From Azomonas agilis (GTDB taxonomy: Bacteria > Pseudomonadota > Gammaproteobacteria > Pseudomonadales > Pseudomonadaceae), in NCBI RefSeq assembly GCF_007830255.1, contig NZ_VLKG01000004.1, positions 1 to 64,000 on the forward strand: a DNA stretch of 64,000 nt, written 5' to 3'. Under the pieces are notes generated by a model. That model worked only from the letters and a program-made list of their open reading frames with translations. It made no database searches and was not told where the DNA came from. Position numbers and translations under genes: made by a program. Of this stretch, positions 8,726 to 17,218 are shown piece after piece (position 1 is the stretch's first letter; each line of letters starts with the position of its first letter).

Positions 8726-10381
8726 TCAGCGTATATTTTGTGCTTCCATTAAATCAATTTTTCTAATTAACTTACGTGCCAACTGCTCATCCAGCTCCTT
8801 AGTTCGAGCCATTCTAAAAAGCTCGGCACGCTCAGCTCGTAACCCAATTAAGCGTAACTGTTGTTCTATTTCCTCCAAAGCTCTTGGTGTCATAGGACCA
8901 TCCACTGGCGCTATTTGGCTATTAATTCTATGCCGGTAGACATCAGTTACTCGTGCTGCTGCTTCAATATATAAACTAGCATCAGGCAGAGTCTCACTCA
9001 TTTTATACTGGGCATTTTCAATAGCACGAATAGCTGCTTCTGCTGATTTATTTCGTGCTAAGTCCTCAGTTTGCTCTTCTTCAGGTTCTGACGGAATAAA
9101 TAATCCACGAACTAATAGAGGAACGCCAATACTAGCTACTATAAGTGAAACAATGATCACTCCAGCGGCCAAAAAAATTACTAAATCACGTGCAGGGAAA
9201 GGATATCCTGCACTAATGAATAATGGTAAAGTTAATACACCTGCCAAACTAATGGCACCACGCACACCCGCTACTGAAGTCACTGCAGCAATATGGATAG
9301 CATTGCCTATTCTAAAGTTATTGGCATCTTTCCCAGTAAAAATGGTGAATCTTAACGAAATAAAAACCCAAATAAAGCGCAAAGCGCCTAAGGCCAAATT
9401 AATAACCAAAATATAATAGAGTAACAATAACCAAAAACCATCATCTTGGGGCTGCCCTGCCTCTCCTAAAATCTCACTTAAATTTGCTACAATTCCTGGG
9501 AGTTGCTCTCCCAGTAAAACAAACATTAATCCATTTAGAGCAAACTGTAACATATCCCAAACAGCAGTACGTCGAACTCTTGTTAGGGCTAAAGCCTGAC
9601 CTGATAGTTCGCTATACCCCATAGTAATTCCAGAAGCCACAGCCGCTAAAATACCCGAGCAATGCAAGTGTTCAGCTGCAAGATAAACAATAAATGGAAG
9701 TAATAGGCTAATCAGAATCTGAGCAGAAACCTCTTCTCCAAAGCGCTTTGAAACCCATATTTTGGCTTTGGTAATAATTAGAGTAATAGTAACGCCAATG
9801 GCTACTCCACCAAGAGATAGCTTTAAAAAATCAACGACTGCATCAGAGAGAACAAAGCTACCGGTCAATACTGAGGCAATCGCAAAACGTAAACACACCA
9901 AACCTGATGCATCGTTTAATAGAGATTCACCTTCCAAAATATGCATTAAGCGCTTAGGTATGGGGATACGCGAAGCAATAGCAGACACAGCCACAGGATC
10001 GGTAGGTGAAATTACTGCCGCTAACGCAAAAGCTACTCCTAAAGGAATACTAGGAATAAGCCAATGAATAAAATAACCAGCACCAATAACTGTGAACACC
10101 ACTAACCCGATGGCTAAGGATAAAATGATACCTCGATCACGAAACAAGCCTTCTTTAGGAATTCTCCAACCGTCTAAAAACAAAAGTGGCGGTAGAAATA
10201 ATAAGAAAAATACTTGAGGATCTAACTCTAGGCGCCATTCAGCTACCATGCTGATACTGGCCCCTAAGGCAATTTGTATCAAAGGTACTGGAATTTGTAG
10301 CCGGAAAGGCAGCATTCGCACTATGATGCTGCTAAACAACACAGCGACAAACATGATTAAGATTAGAGAAAAGGTTTGCAT
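8726..10381 (-). CDS. Na+/H+ antiporter, CPA1 family (YjcE/NhaP-like)
   Basis: A 551-residue protein with about twelve membrane helices over residues 1-420 and a hydrophilic, helical C-terminal tail of about 130 residues. Family motifs include FLPPLLFLDGWR in the third helix, the ion-binding helix with SPTDPVAV, the EGESLLNDASG motif carrying the conserved Glu and Asn-Asp pair, and GVRGAISLAG near residue 380. It exchanges Na+ (or K+) for protons across the inner membrane. The ATG follows AGAGG with normal spacing. It appears monocistronic, ending at the shared terminator at 8685-8717. The exact cation specificity cannot be read from sequence. Confidence 0.9.
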   Translation of the reverse strand: MQTFSLILIMFVAVLFSSIIVRMLPFRLQIPVPLIQIALGASISMVAEWRLELDPQVFFLLFLPPLLFLDGWRIPKEGLFRDRGIILSLAIGLVVFTVIGAGYFIHWLIPSIPLGVAFALAAVISPTDPVAVSAIASRIPIPKRLMHILEGESLLNDASGLVCLRFAIASVLTGSFVLSDAVVDFLKLSLGGVAIGVTITLIITKAKIWVSKRFGEEVSAQILISLLLPFIVYLAAEHLHCSGILAAVASGITMGYSELSGQALALTRVRRTAVWDMLQFALNGLMFVLLGEQLPGIVANLSEILGEAGQPQDDGFWLLLLYYILVINLALGALRFIWVFISLRFTIFTGKDANNFRIGNAIHIAAVTSVAGVRGAISLAGVLTLPLFISAGYPFPARDLVIFLAAGVIIVSLIVASIGVPLLVRGLFIPSEPEEEQTEDLARNKSAEAAIRAIENAQYKMSETLPDASLYIEAAARVTDVYRHRINSQIAPVDGPMTPRALEEIEQQLRLIGLRAERAELFRMARTKELDEQLARKLIRKIDLMEAQNIR

Positions 10382-10665
10382 GCAGGCCTCTGAAAACCCA
10401 AGTTAAGCCGGTTGAATACTCTCATACCCTTGTTAATAAAATCTGCTTAATGGTTGTACTTTATTAGGATTCAGTGTTGCCACTCCTACCTCTTGACAAA
10501 CCAAAAAATTATTGCATGGATACCGGAAATCGTTTTTGAATAAGTGTATTTCGATGAAATGTTGACCTATCTCATATTCTATCGGAACACAGGGGTCGCC
10601 CTATCTAAAGCTTAGGCGTAGGATTGCAGCTAGAAAGATTGATTAACTGGTGGAAGTAGCTACAG

Positions 10666-10971
10666 ATGAAACAACAAGTTACCCGACTCTCCCCTCATCA
10701 AAACGGCAAAGTATTCGCTATCCTGATGGCTAACACTGCGTTGGTTGTTTTCGTACCCATGTTGCTCATCGCATCTATGTTTGCCCCTGAAGAGAATACT
10801 CCTCATCCTTTAATGGTGTTTTTAATTCCGATTCTCTACTTAGTAATGGGTTATATTGCAGTAGCAGCAGCTTGCGTACTCTATAACATCATGTGTCGGT
10901 TCATTGGTGGTGTAGAATTCGAATCTAATGCTGTATCTGATAAGCACGATCATTTGAAAGAAAATAGCTAA
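10666..10971 (+). CDS. Small two-helix membrane protein (DUF3566-like)
   Basis: A 101-residue protein with two hydrophobic helices (about residues 19-40 and 48-72) and the motif YNIMCRFIGGVEFES just after the second one, which resembles the C-terminal signature I associate with the DUF3566 family. No function is known. It stands alone between the divergent antiporter and the convergent sohB, with its own terminator immediately downstream. The 284 bp upstream contain a TTGACA at 10493-10498 but no convincing -10 at the right distance. Confidence 0.6.
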   Translation: MKQQVTRLSPHQNGKVFAILMANTALVVFVPMLLIASMFAPEENTPHPLMVFLIPILYLVMGYIAVAAACVLYNIMCRFIGGVEFESNAVSDKHDHLKENS

Positions 10972-10991
10972 TATTTTAAGAGTCTATGTAT

Positions 10992-11033
10992 AATAACCCC
11001 ATACAGCATTGACTGTTATGGGGTTATTTTTTT
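10992..11033. terminator. Rho-independent terminator between the small membrane protein and sohB
   Basis: ATAACCCCATACAG pairs with CTGTTATGGGGTTAT (one bulged T) and is followed on the plus strand by a run of seven or more T. It ends the plus-strand gene; the A-rich left flank may let it work for sohB too. Confidence 0.85.
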
Positions 11034-11036
11034 CAA

Positions 11037-12047
11037 TCACCAAAAGCGTTGTTCATTAATTTTAGACAAAACCTTAGTTAAGGATTGCTCCAAAGTATTA
11101 GCTACTAACATAGATATTTTTTGTGTAATTGGTTTTTTCTCAACATAACTTACCTGAAACACGTCAGCCTCTTTAGAACGCTGCAATAAATACTCATCAC
11201 TGGTTTTTAGCTCATCAACAAGTCCATGATTTAAGGCTTGGCTGCCTAGCCAAACTTCTCCTGTTGCTATTTTATCAATTAGCAAATTAGGGCGATGGCT
11301 AACTACAAACTCTTTAAATAACTGATGAGTGGTATCCAAATCTTCCTGAAATTTTTCTCTACCTTTTTGAGTGTTTTCTCCAAAAACAGTCAGTGTTCTT
11401 TTATACTCACCAGCAGTAAATAACTCAAAATCAATATCGTTCTTTTTCAACAGCTTGTGTACATTAGGTAGTTGAGCAACTACGCCAATAGAGCCTAGGA
11501 TTGCAAAAGGTGCTGAAATTATCTTATTTCCGATACAAGCCATCATGTATCCACCACTAGCGGCTACTTTATCGACACAGATAGTTAGCGGAATTCCTGC
11601 TTGCCGAATACGTATCAATTGAGAGGCTGCTAGTCCGTAAGCATGAACCATTCCTCCAGCACTTTCTAACCTAACGACCACCTCATCATTGGAAGTTGCA
11701 CTGCTTAATAATGCACTAATACAGTGTCTTAATTCTTGTACAGCGGATGCTTTGATATCCCCATTAAAATCCAGAACAAAAACCCTTGTATTAATTGTTT
11801 GTTTTCTATCTGTTTTTTCTTCTTTAGTTGTTTTTTTAAGCTCTTTTTTAGTCAGCATAGCACTTCGTAGCTGGAGTTCTAGGTTTTTGTAACTCTCATT
11901 TAATTTGAGTACTTTTAATTTTCCCTGCTCTCTACTACTTTGCGTATTTTTTAGAGCGGATGCTGCGATCAATATGATTAGGATACAAGCTAAGACTGTT
12001 AAGACTTTGGCCAAAAAAATAGCATACTCGTAGGATAAGGATTCCAT
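11037..12047 (-). CDS. sohB: Inner-membrane serine protease of the S49 family (SohB)
   Basis: A 336-residue protein. It has an N-terminal membrane helix (residues about 9-31), a Lys/Glu/Thr-rich linker rich in coiled-coil character, then the S49 peptidase domain. The catalytic serine sits in KVAASGGYMMACIG and the likely general-base lysine in TAGEYKRT. SohB resembles a single-domain SppA (signal peptide peptidase), acting on membrane-associated peptides, with its active site on the periplasmic side in the family model. Length fits E. coli SohB (about 350). No strong ribosome site precedes the ATG. The mltD region begins on the other strand right next to it. Confidence 0.88.
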   Translation of the reverse strand: MESLSYEYAIFLAKVLTVLACILIILIAASALKNTQSSREQGKLKVLKLNESYKNLELQLRSAMLTKKELKKTTKEEKTDRKQTINTRVFVLDFNGDIKASAVQELRHCISALLSSATSNDEVVVRLESAGGMVHAYGLAASQLIRIRQAGIPLTICVDKVAASGGYMMACIGNKIISAPFAILGSIGVVAQLPNVHKLLKKNDIDFELFTAGEYKRTLTVFGENTQKGREKFQEDLDTTHQLFKEFVVSHRPNLLIDKIATGEVWLGSQALNHGLVDELKTSDEYLLQRSKEADVFQVSYVEKKPITQKISMLVANTLEQSLTKVLSKINEQRFW

Positions 12048-12169
12048 TGTGACGGGGATCTCATTTCAGTGGATGAGAGGGCTCAGGCTTAGTTTTACAG
12101 TTTGTTTTGTTTCGTTCAATGGTTTACAACCCTATAATTATGCGAATAGTAATTTAATAATTTTATTGC

Positions 12170-12199
12170 TTGACCCATATAAAGCTTGCTTATTAGAAT
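12170..12199 (+). promoter_or_regulatory. Candidate sigma-70 promoter for mltD
   Basis: TTGACC (12170-12175) and TAGAAT (12194-12199) are separated by 18 bp, about 40 bp before the chosen mltD start codon. It is the best -35/-10 pair in the region and supports the downstream ATG at 12241 rather than the earlier start at 12049. Confidence 0.5.
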
Positions 12200-12240
12200 T
12201 CATTCCATTTTTAATTTTAGGTCTAGGAATATCATCAACC

Positions 12241-13851
12241 ATGCCGCCAGCTCCTCCTCGATCGTCCTTGTCTACTGGAAAATGCTTTGTGCTGTTAGCT
12301 GGTTTTTTACTACTTGCGGGCTGCCAAAGTCGATCAGTTCAGCCAGACCCGGACACTAGAGTTTCCCATAAGACTACTCGATCAATGCCCGCTTATTGGA
12401 CCGAGCATTCTCCTAGCCCTATTGCTCATCGAGATATTTGGGAACGCACACGCGCAGGCTTCCAACTTCAGCATTTAACAACTGCTAACGCTCGTGTCAG
12501 CCAACATCGGCAGCGCTTTTTAAACAATCCTGCTTCACTAAAAACGATCACTAAACGCAGCGCTCCTTACATTCACTACATCGTAGAGCGGCTAGAAGAA
12601 CAGAATATGCCGCTTGAGCTGGCACTACTTCCTGTTATCGAAAGCTCTTACAATCCTTTTGCGTACTCCTCTGCGCGGGCTGCAGGTCTTTGGCAGTTTA
12701 TTCCTTCGACCGGAGAGTATTACAACTTACGCCAAACGCGATGGTACGATGGCCGTCGCGACATAACCGCCTCCACCAATGCAGCCCTGCGTTATTTAAG
12801 CTATTTACACGACTTTTTTAATGGAGACTGGTTACTGGCGTTAGCTGCCTATAATGCGGGTGAGGGCACGGTAGGTCGTGCAATTGAGGCTAACCAGAGA
12901 AAGGGGTTACCCACAGATTATTGGAGCTTACCACTGCCTCAAGAAACCCGTGATTATGTCCCTAAATTATTGGCCGTTTCTCAGTTAGTAATGTCTCCTC
13001 AGAATTATGGAGTTAGTCTTACTCCCGTTCCGAACAAACCCCATTTTGAAATTGTACGTCTTGATCGTCGTTTGAACTTGGCTCAAGCCGCTCGTTTAGC
13101 GGATCTGGATGAACAAGAGCTTTATCAGCTAAATCCAGCTTTTACGCAAGGTGGTATCAATAAAGATGGCCCGAAACACTTATTAATTCCTACCGATAAA
13201 GTAGATACTCTGGTATCTAAACTGGCTTCACTCTCAGAGCAAGATCCCATTGCTTATCAAGATGCTGACGAAATTCCAGAACCTACATTAAGTTGGGATA
13301 TTCCTAAGCGTCCGATTAATCGCTATAGCACCAACCAACAAGTTAATGCGGTTAATCGTGCCATTGAGCAAGAAATACGCTCTACTCAAATTCTGAATGC
13401 AGTACCAGGTAGACGCATTGAGCATGTTCTAAATCCTATCGCAAGCAGACCTAGTGCCGTTATAGTCAGTAACGTGGTCAATGACGCGGGAGGTAGTGGC
13501 AAATCTAAGACTCATAAAGTTAAGGGCGGCGAAACACTGCACCGCATTGCCACAACCTATGGTCTTGATATCAACGAGCTTAAGCGTTGGAATAAACTGC
13601 CCAATAACAATATAAAACCGGGACAAGTACTCAGTTTACAGGCTCCAAACACCACGACTGCTCAGGCTAGTAAAGGAAAACAGGCTAGCGCATCTGTAGC
13701 ACCTGCAACACTATACCGCGTGAAAAAGGGCGACTCTATCCAGCAAATTGCCAAGCGCTTCAATGTACAGCCTAAAACCCTAAAAAGCTGGAATCCAGGT
13801 AGCCAAGATTTAAAACCCGGCCAAATGCTCACTCTATATTTACCACGTTAA
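12241..13851 (+). CDS. mltD: Membrane-bound lytic murein transglycosylase D with LysM repeats
   Basis: A 536-residue lipoprotein that cleaves peptidoglycan glycan strands to 1,6-anhydro ends. It starts with a signal peptide and lipobox LLLAGC, so Cys is lipidated. The SLT domain follows at about residues 110-240, with ALLPVIESSYNP (catalytic Glu), AAGLWQFIPSTG and LALAAYNAGEG. Two C-terminal LysM modules (KGGETLHRIATTYG and KKGDSIQQIAKRFN) bind peptidoglycan. The open frame extends 64 codons upstream, but only the ATG at 12241 gives a lipoprotein signal directly and it lies behind a plausible promoter. A strong terminator follows. Confidence 0.92.
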   Translation: MPPAPPRSSLSTGKCFVLLAGFLLLAGCQSRSVQPDPDTRVSHKTTRSMPAYWTEHSPSPIAHRDIWERTRAGFQLQHLTTANARVSQHRQRFLNNPASLKTITKRSAPYIHYIVERLEEQNMPLELALLPVIESSYNPFAYSSARAAGLWQFIPSTGEYYNLRQTRWYDGRRDITASTNAALRYLSYLHDFFNGDWLLALAAYNAGEGTVGRAIEANQRKGLPTDYWSLPLPQETRDYVPKLLAVSQLVMSPQNYGVSLTPVPNKPHFEIVRLDRRLNLAQAARLADLDEQELYQLNPAFTQGGINKDGPKHLLIPTDKVDTLVSKLASLSEQDPIAYQDADEIPEPTLSWDIPKRPINRYSTNQQVNAVNRAIEQEIRSTQILNAVPGRRIEHVLNPIASRPSAVIVSNVVNDAGGSGKSKTHKVKGGETLHRIATTYGLDINELKRWNKLPNNNIKPGQVLSLQAPNTTTAQASKGKQASASVAPATLYRVKKGDSIQQIAKRFNVQPKTLKSWNPGSQDLKPGQMLTLYLPR

Positions 13852-13864
13852 ATCAAACCTTCTG

Positions 13865-13912
13865 CTCCAGAATGCTATGCTGAACTAAATTCAGCAGCAT
13901 TCTGGAGTTTTT
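13865..13912 (+). terminator. Terminator of mltD whose 3' arm carries the next gene's ribosome site
   Basis: CTCCAGAATGCT (13865-13876) pairs perfectly with AGCATTCTGGAG (13896-13907); inside it GCTGAA pairs with TTCAGC. T5 follows at 13908-13912, and the next ATG is at 13914. The GGAG at 13904-13907 is the only SD-like sequence for that ATG and is locked in the stem. Confidence 0.9.
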
Positions 13913-13913
13913 C

Positions 13914-14594
13914 ATGTCCTCTCAAGCAACGCTATATGGCGCACCTCTATCACCTTTTGTACGTAAAACTCAGGTGTGCTTACATGAAAAGGGCTTAGAT
14001 TATCAACTAGAAATCGTCATGCCCTTTAACACCCCAGACGGGTATCAGGATATTAGCCCCTTAAAGCGAATTCCCGGATTTCGGGATGAGCAGGTGTCTT
14101 TAGCAGACTCCAGTGTTATTTGTCAGTATTTGGAAGACCAATATCCGCAAACCCCTCGGTTATACGGTACTAATGCTCAAGAGTCTGCGAAGATACGCTG
14201 GTTTGAAAAGTATGCCGATTACGAGTTAGCGCCTTTAACTACCTTTTGTATTTTCGTCAATAGACTGCTTCGCCCTGCCCGAGGTGAGCCTTGTGATGAG
14301 CAGGCTATAGAGCTGGCCTTAACTCAAAAGCTTCCCCCACACTTTGATTATCTGGAGCAGCAGTTAGGCACACGCAATTATCTGGTTGGCTCAACCCTGA
14401 GCATGGCTGATATTGCCCTTAGCTGCCAACTCATCAGTTTAGAATATGCAGGTGAATCTTTAGATGCCAATTGCTGGCCCGCTTTAGACGCACTCCATGC
14501 ACGCACTAAAGTTCACCCATCCTTTAGTAAAGTGCTCAGCAGCGAGCAAGCAATCTTGGAAGGCCTGTATGCTGCTGTAGGTAAAAAAGGCTAA
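13914..14594 (+). CDS. Glutathione S-transferase family protein
   Basis: A 226-residue protein with an N-terminal thioredoxin-like domain (residues 1-82) and an all-helical C-terminal domain. The start YGAPLSPFVRKTQVCLHEKGLDY matches the glutathione-binding fold, with the Ser of the SPF motif as likely catalytic residue. The glutathione gamma-Glu-binding motif appears as LADSSVICQYLE. The C-terminal domain carries the usual LSMADIAL hydrophobic staple. Substrate unknown; bacterial GSTs range from detoxification to stress roles. The start codon abuts a terminator hairpin that covers its ribosome site. It ends tail to tail with the DUF815 ATPase, with a 4-bp stop overlap. Confidence 0.85.
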   Translation: MSSQATLYGAPLSPFVRKTQVCLHEKGLDYQLEIVMPFNTPDGYQDISPLKRIPGFRDEQVSLADSSVICQYLEDQYPQTPRLYGTNAQESAKIRWFEKYADYELAPLTTFCIFVNRLLRPARGEPCDEQAIELALTQKLPPHFDYLEQQLGTRNYLVGSTLSMADIALSCQLISLEYAGESLDANCWPALDALHARTKVHPSFSKVLSSEQAILEGLYAAVGKKG

Positions 14595-15490
14595 ACACCC
14601 TTCTGCTCCGATAGTTTTACACCAACCCAGTGGCGGGCGAACTGATAGGCACAGCGTCCGCTACGATTACCGCGCCCCAAAGCCCAACGGAGCGCCTCTT
14701 TTTCGTCCGAATCATTCCAAATCCAATTCAGGCTAGAGGCTTTGGCTAATTGATTTACCCAGTGGCGCACTGCATCCAAATACTGGTCTTGGCTAAAGGA
14801 ATAAAAAGATAGCCATAAACCGAAACGATCAGATAGAGCTATCTTGTCCTCAACCGCTTCATTAGGATGCAACTCTCCTTCTACCATCTGCCAATGATCG
14901 TTGTCTGAGCTTTTTTCTGGCACCAAATGACGACGGTTTGAAGTGGCATACAGCAGTAAATTATCAGGAGCTTGTTCTAAAGATCCGTCTAAAACGGATT
15001 TCAAAACACGATAATCGCCCTCTCCTGCTTCAAAAGATAGATCGTCACAAAAGACAATAAAACGCCAACGTGCATTGTCTTGCCCTAAGGAAGCTACTAA
15101 GCGCGGTAAATCGGTTAAAGCATCCCGCTCAATTTCAATCAGGCGCAGTCCCTGAACAGCAAAACGGGCAAGTAAAGCACGAACAAGAGAAGATTTTCCT
15201 GTACCTCGCGCTCCCCAGAGTAAAGCGTGGTTAGCAGGAAAACCTTGGATAAACTGTTGCGTATTTGCGGTCAAAATACTGCGTTGACGTTCAATGCCTA
15301 ACAAATCTTCCAACTCCAAAGCTAAATTAACGCTTAGAGGAGCCAGATAACCACCCTGAGCATCAGGTTGCCAACGAGCGGCTAAAACCTGTGACCAATC
15401 GGGTGTACCGTGCTTTTTAGGCAAGAGTGGTTCCAAACGTTCAAGCACGTGTTGGGCTTTTTGCAAAAAAAGGCTTAACTCAGCACTCAT
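14591..15490 (-). CDS. DUF815-family AAA+ ATPase
   Basis: A 299-residue P-loop ATPase. The Walker A motif reads LLWGARGTGKSSLVRAL (near residue 95), Walker B reads FIVFCDDLSF, and the sensor-like segment LLLYATSNRRHL follows. This is the DUF815 architecture, a family of AAA+ proteins with no established role. I chose the ATG at 15488-15490 (MSAELSLF) because an AGGA lies upstream and the longer frame runs into the region holding the Fur-like box. It is divergent from the sigma-factor gene and overlaps the GST stop by 4 bp. Confidence 0.8.
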   Translation of the reverse strand: MSAELSLFLQKAQHVLERLEPLLPKKHGTPDWSQVLAARWQPDAQGGYLAPLSVNLALELEDLLGIERQRSILTANTQQFIQGFPANHALLWGARGTGKSSLVRALLARFAVQGLRLIEIERDALTDLPRLVASLGQDNARWRFIVFCDDLSFEAGEGDYRVLKSVLDGSLEQAPDNLLLYATSNRRHLVPEKSSDNDHWQMVEGELHPNEAVEDKIALSDRFGLWLSFYSFSQDQYLDAVRHWVNQLAKASSLNWIWNDSDEKEALRWALGRGNRSGRCAYQFARHWVGVKLSEQKGV

Positions 15491-15550
15491 AAGGTGTCTT
15501 CCTGATCTCGTCTGGGTAAACACACTAGCTGGTTGGAGTATTGGGTATAT

Positions 15551-15567
15551 ATGATAAGTATTATCAT
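15551..15567. promoter_or_regulatory. Fur-like operator ahead of the sigma factor gene
   Basis: ATGATAA-GTA-TTATCAT is a perfect 7-3-7 inverted repeat. Read as the Fur 7-1-7 form it is TGATAAG-T-ATTATCA, one change from TGATAAT-N-ATTATCA. It lies 43 bp before the sigma-factor ATG and 60 bp from the DUF815 start, so iron probably controls the sigma/anti-sigma pair. Confidence 0.75.
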
Positions 15568-15609
15568 CTGATAGCATTCCGACTCCGACTGCTTTATCGC
15601 GTCTATCCT

Positions 15610-16203
15610 ATGCCCGAGTCTCAATCTCCTACCGCTCCTAGTGCGGACAACAACGGCGAACATTCTACCCCGTCAGAGGAGGATTTCTTGCGCATTTTTA
15701 TGGCTCGTCGGCAACAAATGGAAGCGTTGGTACAACGCCGAGTACGTTGTAAAGCAACCGCAGCAGATCTGATTCAAGACTTGTTTTTGCGCTTTTGGAA
15801 GCGTCCCAAACAACCTATAGAAGCCTTGGACAGCTATTTAATGCGTAGTGCTCGTAATCTGGCCATAGATCATCTGCGGGCAGAACAAGCACGGCTAAGA
15901 TCATTAGATCATTTAGAACATCTGTATGACCTTCCAGAAACAAGCTCCATTGATCATGCTTTACAGGCACGCGAAGAACTGCAATATATAGAACGTGCAC
16001 TACAGGCCTTGCCAGAGCGGACTCGGCAAATCTTTTTGCTTAACCGTGTTCATGGTTGTACTTATGCAGATATTGCATACAGTATGAACCTATCCCAAAG
16101 TGCCGTAGAAAAACATATGATGCGCGCCTTAAATGCTTGTAAGGCTTGTCTGGAACAGCAGTATTCGGACTTTGCTGCTCCATCAGGGAATCCTCGTTCA
16201 TGA
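15610..16203 (+). CDS. FecI-like extracytoplasmic function (ECF) sigma factor
   Basis: A 197-residue sigma-70-family protein. Region 2 includes ADLIQDLFLRFWKRP and SYLMRSARNLAIDHLRAE. Region 4 (residues about 130-180) includes LPERTRQIFLLNRVHGCTYADIA and the helix-turn-helix MNLSQSAVEKHMM. This pattern is that of FecI-type sigma factors, which switch on a TonB-dependent siderophore receptor when its cognate FecR relays the signal. I start at the ATG of MPESQSP; no good ribosome site is visible, and an earlier TTG-initiated frame would overlap the Fur-like box. Its stop overlaps the fecR-like start by 4 bp. Confidence 0.85.
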   Translation: MPESQSPTAPSADNNGEHSTPSEEDFLRIFMARRQQMEALVQRRVRCKATAADLIQDLFLRFWKRPKQPIEALDSYLMRSARNLAIDHLRAEQARLRSLDHLEHLYDLPETSSIDHALQAREELQYIERALQALPERTRQIFLLNRVHGCTYADIAYSMNLSQSAVEKHMMRALNACKACLEQQYSDFAAPSGNPRS

Positions 16204-17207
16204 ACTCATCGCTTTCTTCTCCCGCTTCCGATCTATCTTGCTCAGAACAAGAGGCTTGGCGTTGGGTAATGCAACACCACAAAGGCTCGAAGGTTCTATT
16301 GGATCAGGATGAGGCATTTTTAGATTGGTTAGCGGCAAATCCTCAACATCCTCATCTATACGCTAAAGCAGAAACTGTATGGTATATGACAGCCATTCCA
16401 GCTCATTCTTTGGCTCAAAAGGATGTTGCTCTTTTAGGGCTGATTAAAAAAACGCATAGGGTAGCAAATCAAGGTCGTAGGTTTCGCTATGCTAGCTTTG
16501 CCTTAGCCAGTGCAGCCAGTATTTTGTTGATGTTGTGGGTTGGATTGAGTGGGAATCCAGAGAATTGGTTGGATGATTGGCAAGCTAATTATTTAACTGA
16601 AAACAAATTATACGAAGTATCTTTATCAGATGGTTCCCATTTAACCTTGGATGCTGATACGGCTTTGGTGGCTTATGTAGATGCTCAGCAACGCCGTCTA
16701 AAATTATTACGTGGCGCTGTCTGGCTACGAGTTAAATCTAATCCAAACCTACCCTTTATTGTGGAAACTCATCAAGGTGAGGTTCGGGTTTTAGGCACTG
16801 ATTTTGAAGTTCGCCAAGAGGGTGAGCAAATCCGTGTAACCTTGGCTCAAGGGAAAGTCAGCGTACAAGGATATGCAGAACACCAAGCAGCCATTACGTT
16901 GCATCCGGGACAGCAAACACTTTTAAAGCACAGGATGGCCAGTCTACCTTATAACGTCGATGTAGAAGCTGTAAAAAGCTGGCAGATGGGCTGGCTTAGC
17001 TTTTATCAAGTCCCTTTAAAAGAGGTGATTAAACGCCTCAGCCCTTATTACCCCGGCCGTATTTTGTTATTAAATCAGTCATTGGCTGAACGTCAGGTAT
17101 CAGGCACCTTCCCCAGCCAAAACCCTCAAGCAGCTTTGGAAGCATTGCAAGCCGTTTTAGGCTTTCAAAAACAAGAGTTTCTAGGGCATTTGATGGTATT
17201 GCACTGA
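16200..17207 (+). CDS. FecR-like anti-sigma regulator
   Basis: A 335-residue membrane regulator. The N-terminal cytoplasmic part (residues about 1-95, with the family's EAWRWVMQHHKG-type opening and FLDWLAANPQHPHLYA) would bind the sigma factor. One membrane helix follows (about 98-116), then the periplasmic FecR domain with LSDGSHLTLDADTALV and GEVRVLGTDFEVRQ. The C-terminal segment (VPLKEVIKRLSPYYPGR) resembles a secretin/TonB short domain. The ATG overlaps the sigma-factor stop (ATGA), indicating coupled translation. No TonB-dependent receptor gene follows; the next gene is on the other strand. Confidence 0.85.
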   Translation: MNSSLSSPASDLSCSEQEAWRWVMQHHKGSKVLLDQDEAFLDWLAANPQHPHLYAKAETVWYMTAIPAHSLAQKDVALLGLIKKTHRVANQGRRFRYASFALASAASILLMLWVGLSGNPENWLDDWQANYLTENKLYEVSLSDGSHLTLDADTALVAYVDAQQRRLKLLRGAVWLRVKSNPNLPFIVETHQGEVRVLGTDFEVRQEGEQIRVTLAQGKVSVQGYAEHQAAITLHPGQQTLLKHRMASLPYNVDVEAVKSWQMGWLSFYQVPLKEVIKRLSPYYPGRILLLNQSLAERQVSGTFPSQNPQAALEALQAVLGFQKQEFLGHLMVLH

Positions 17208-17218
17208 TATGACTGAAC

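Noticed and set aside
12049-12240. Longer N-terminus for mltD starting at 12049
   Set aside because: The extra 64 codons would bury the lipoprotein signal peptide and overlap the candidate promoter; the ATG at 12241 gives a normal lipoprotein.
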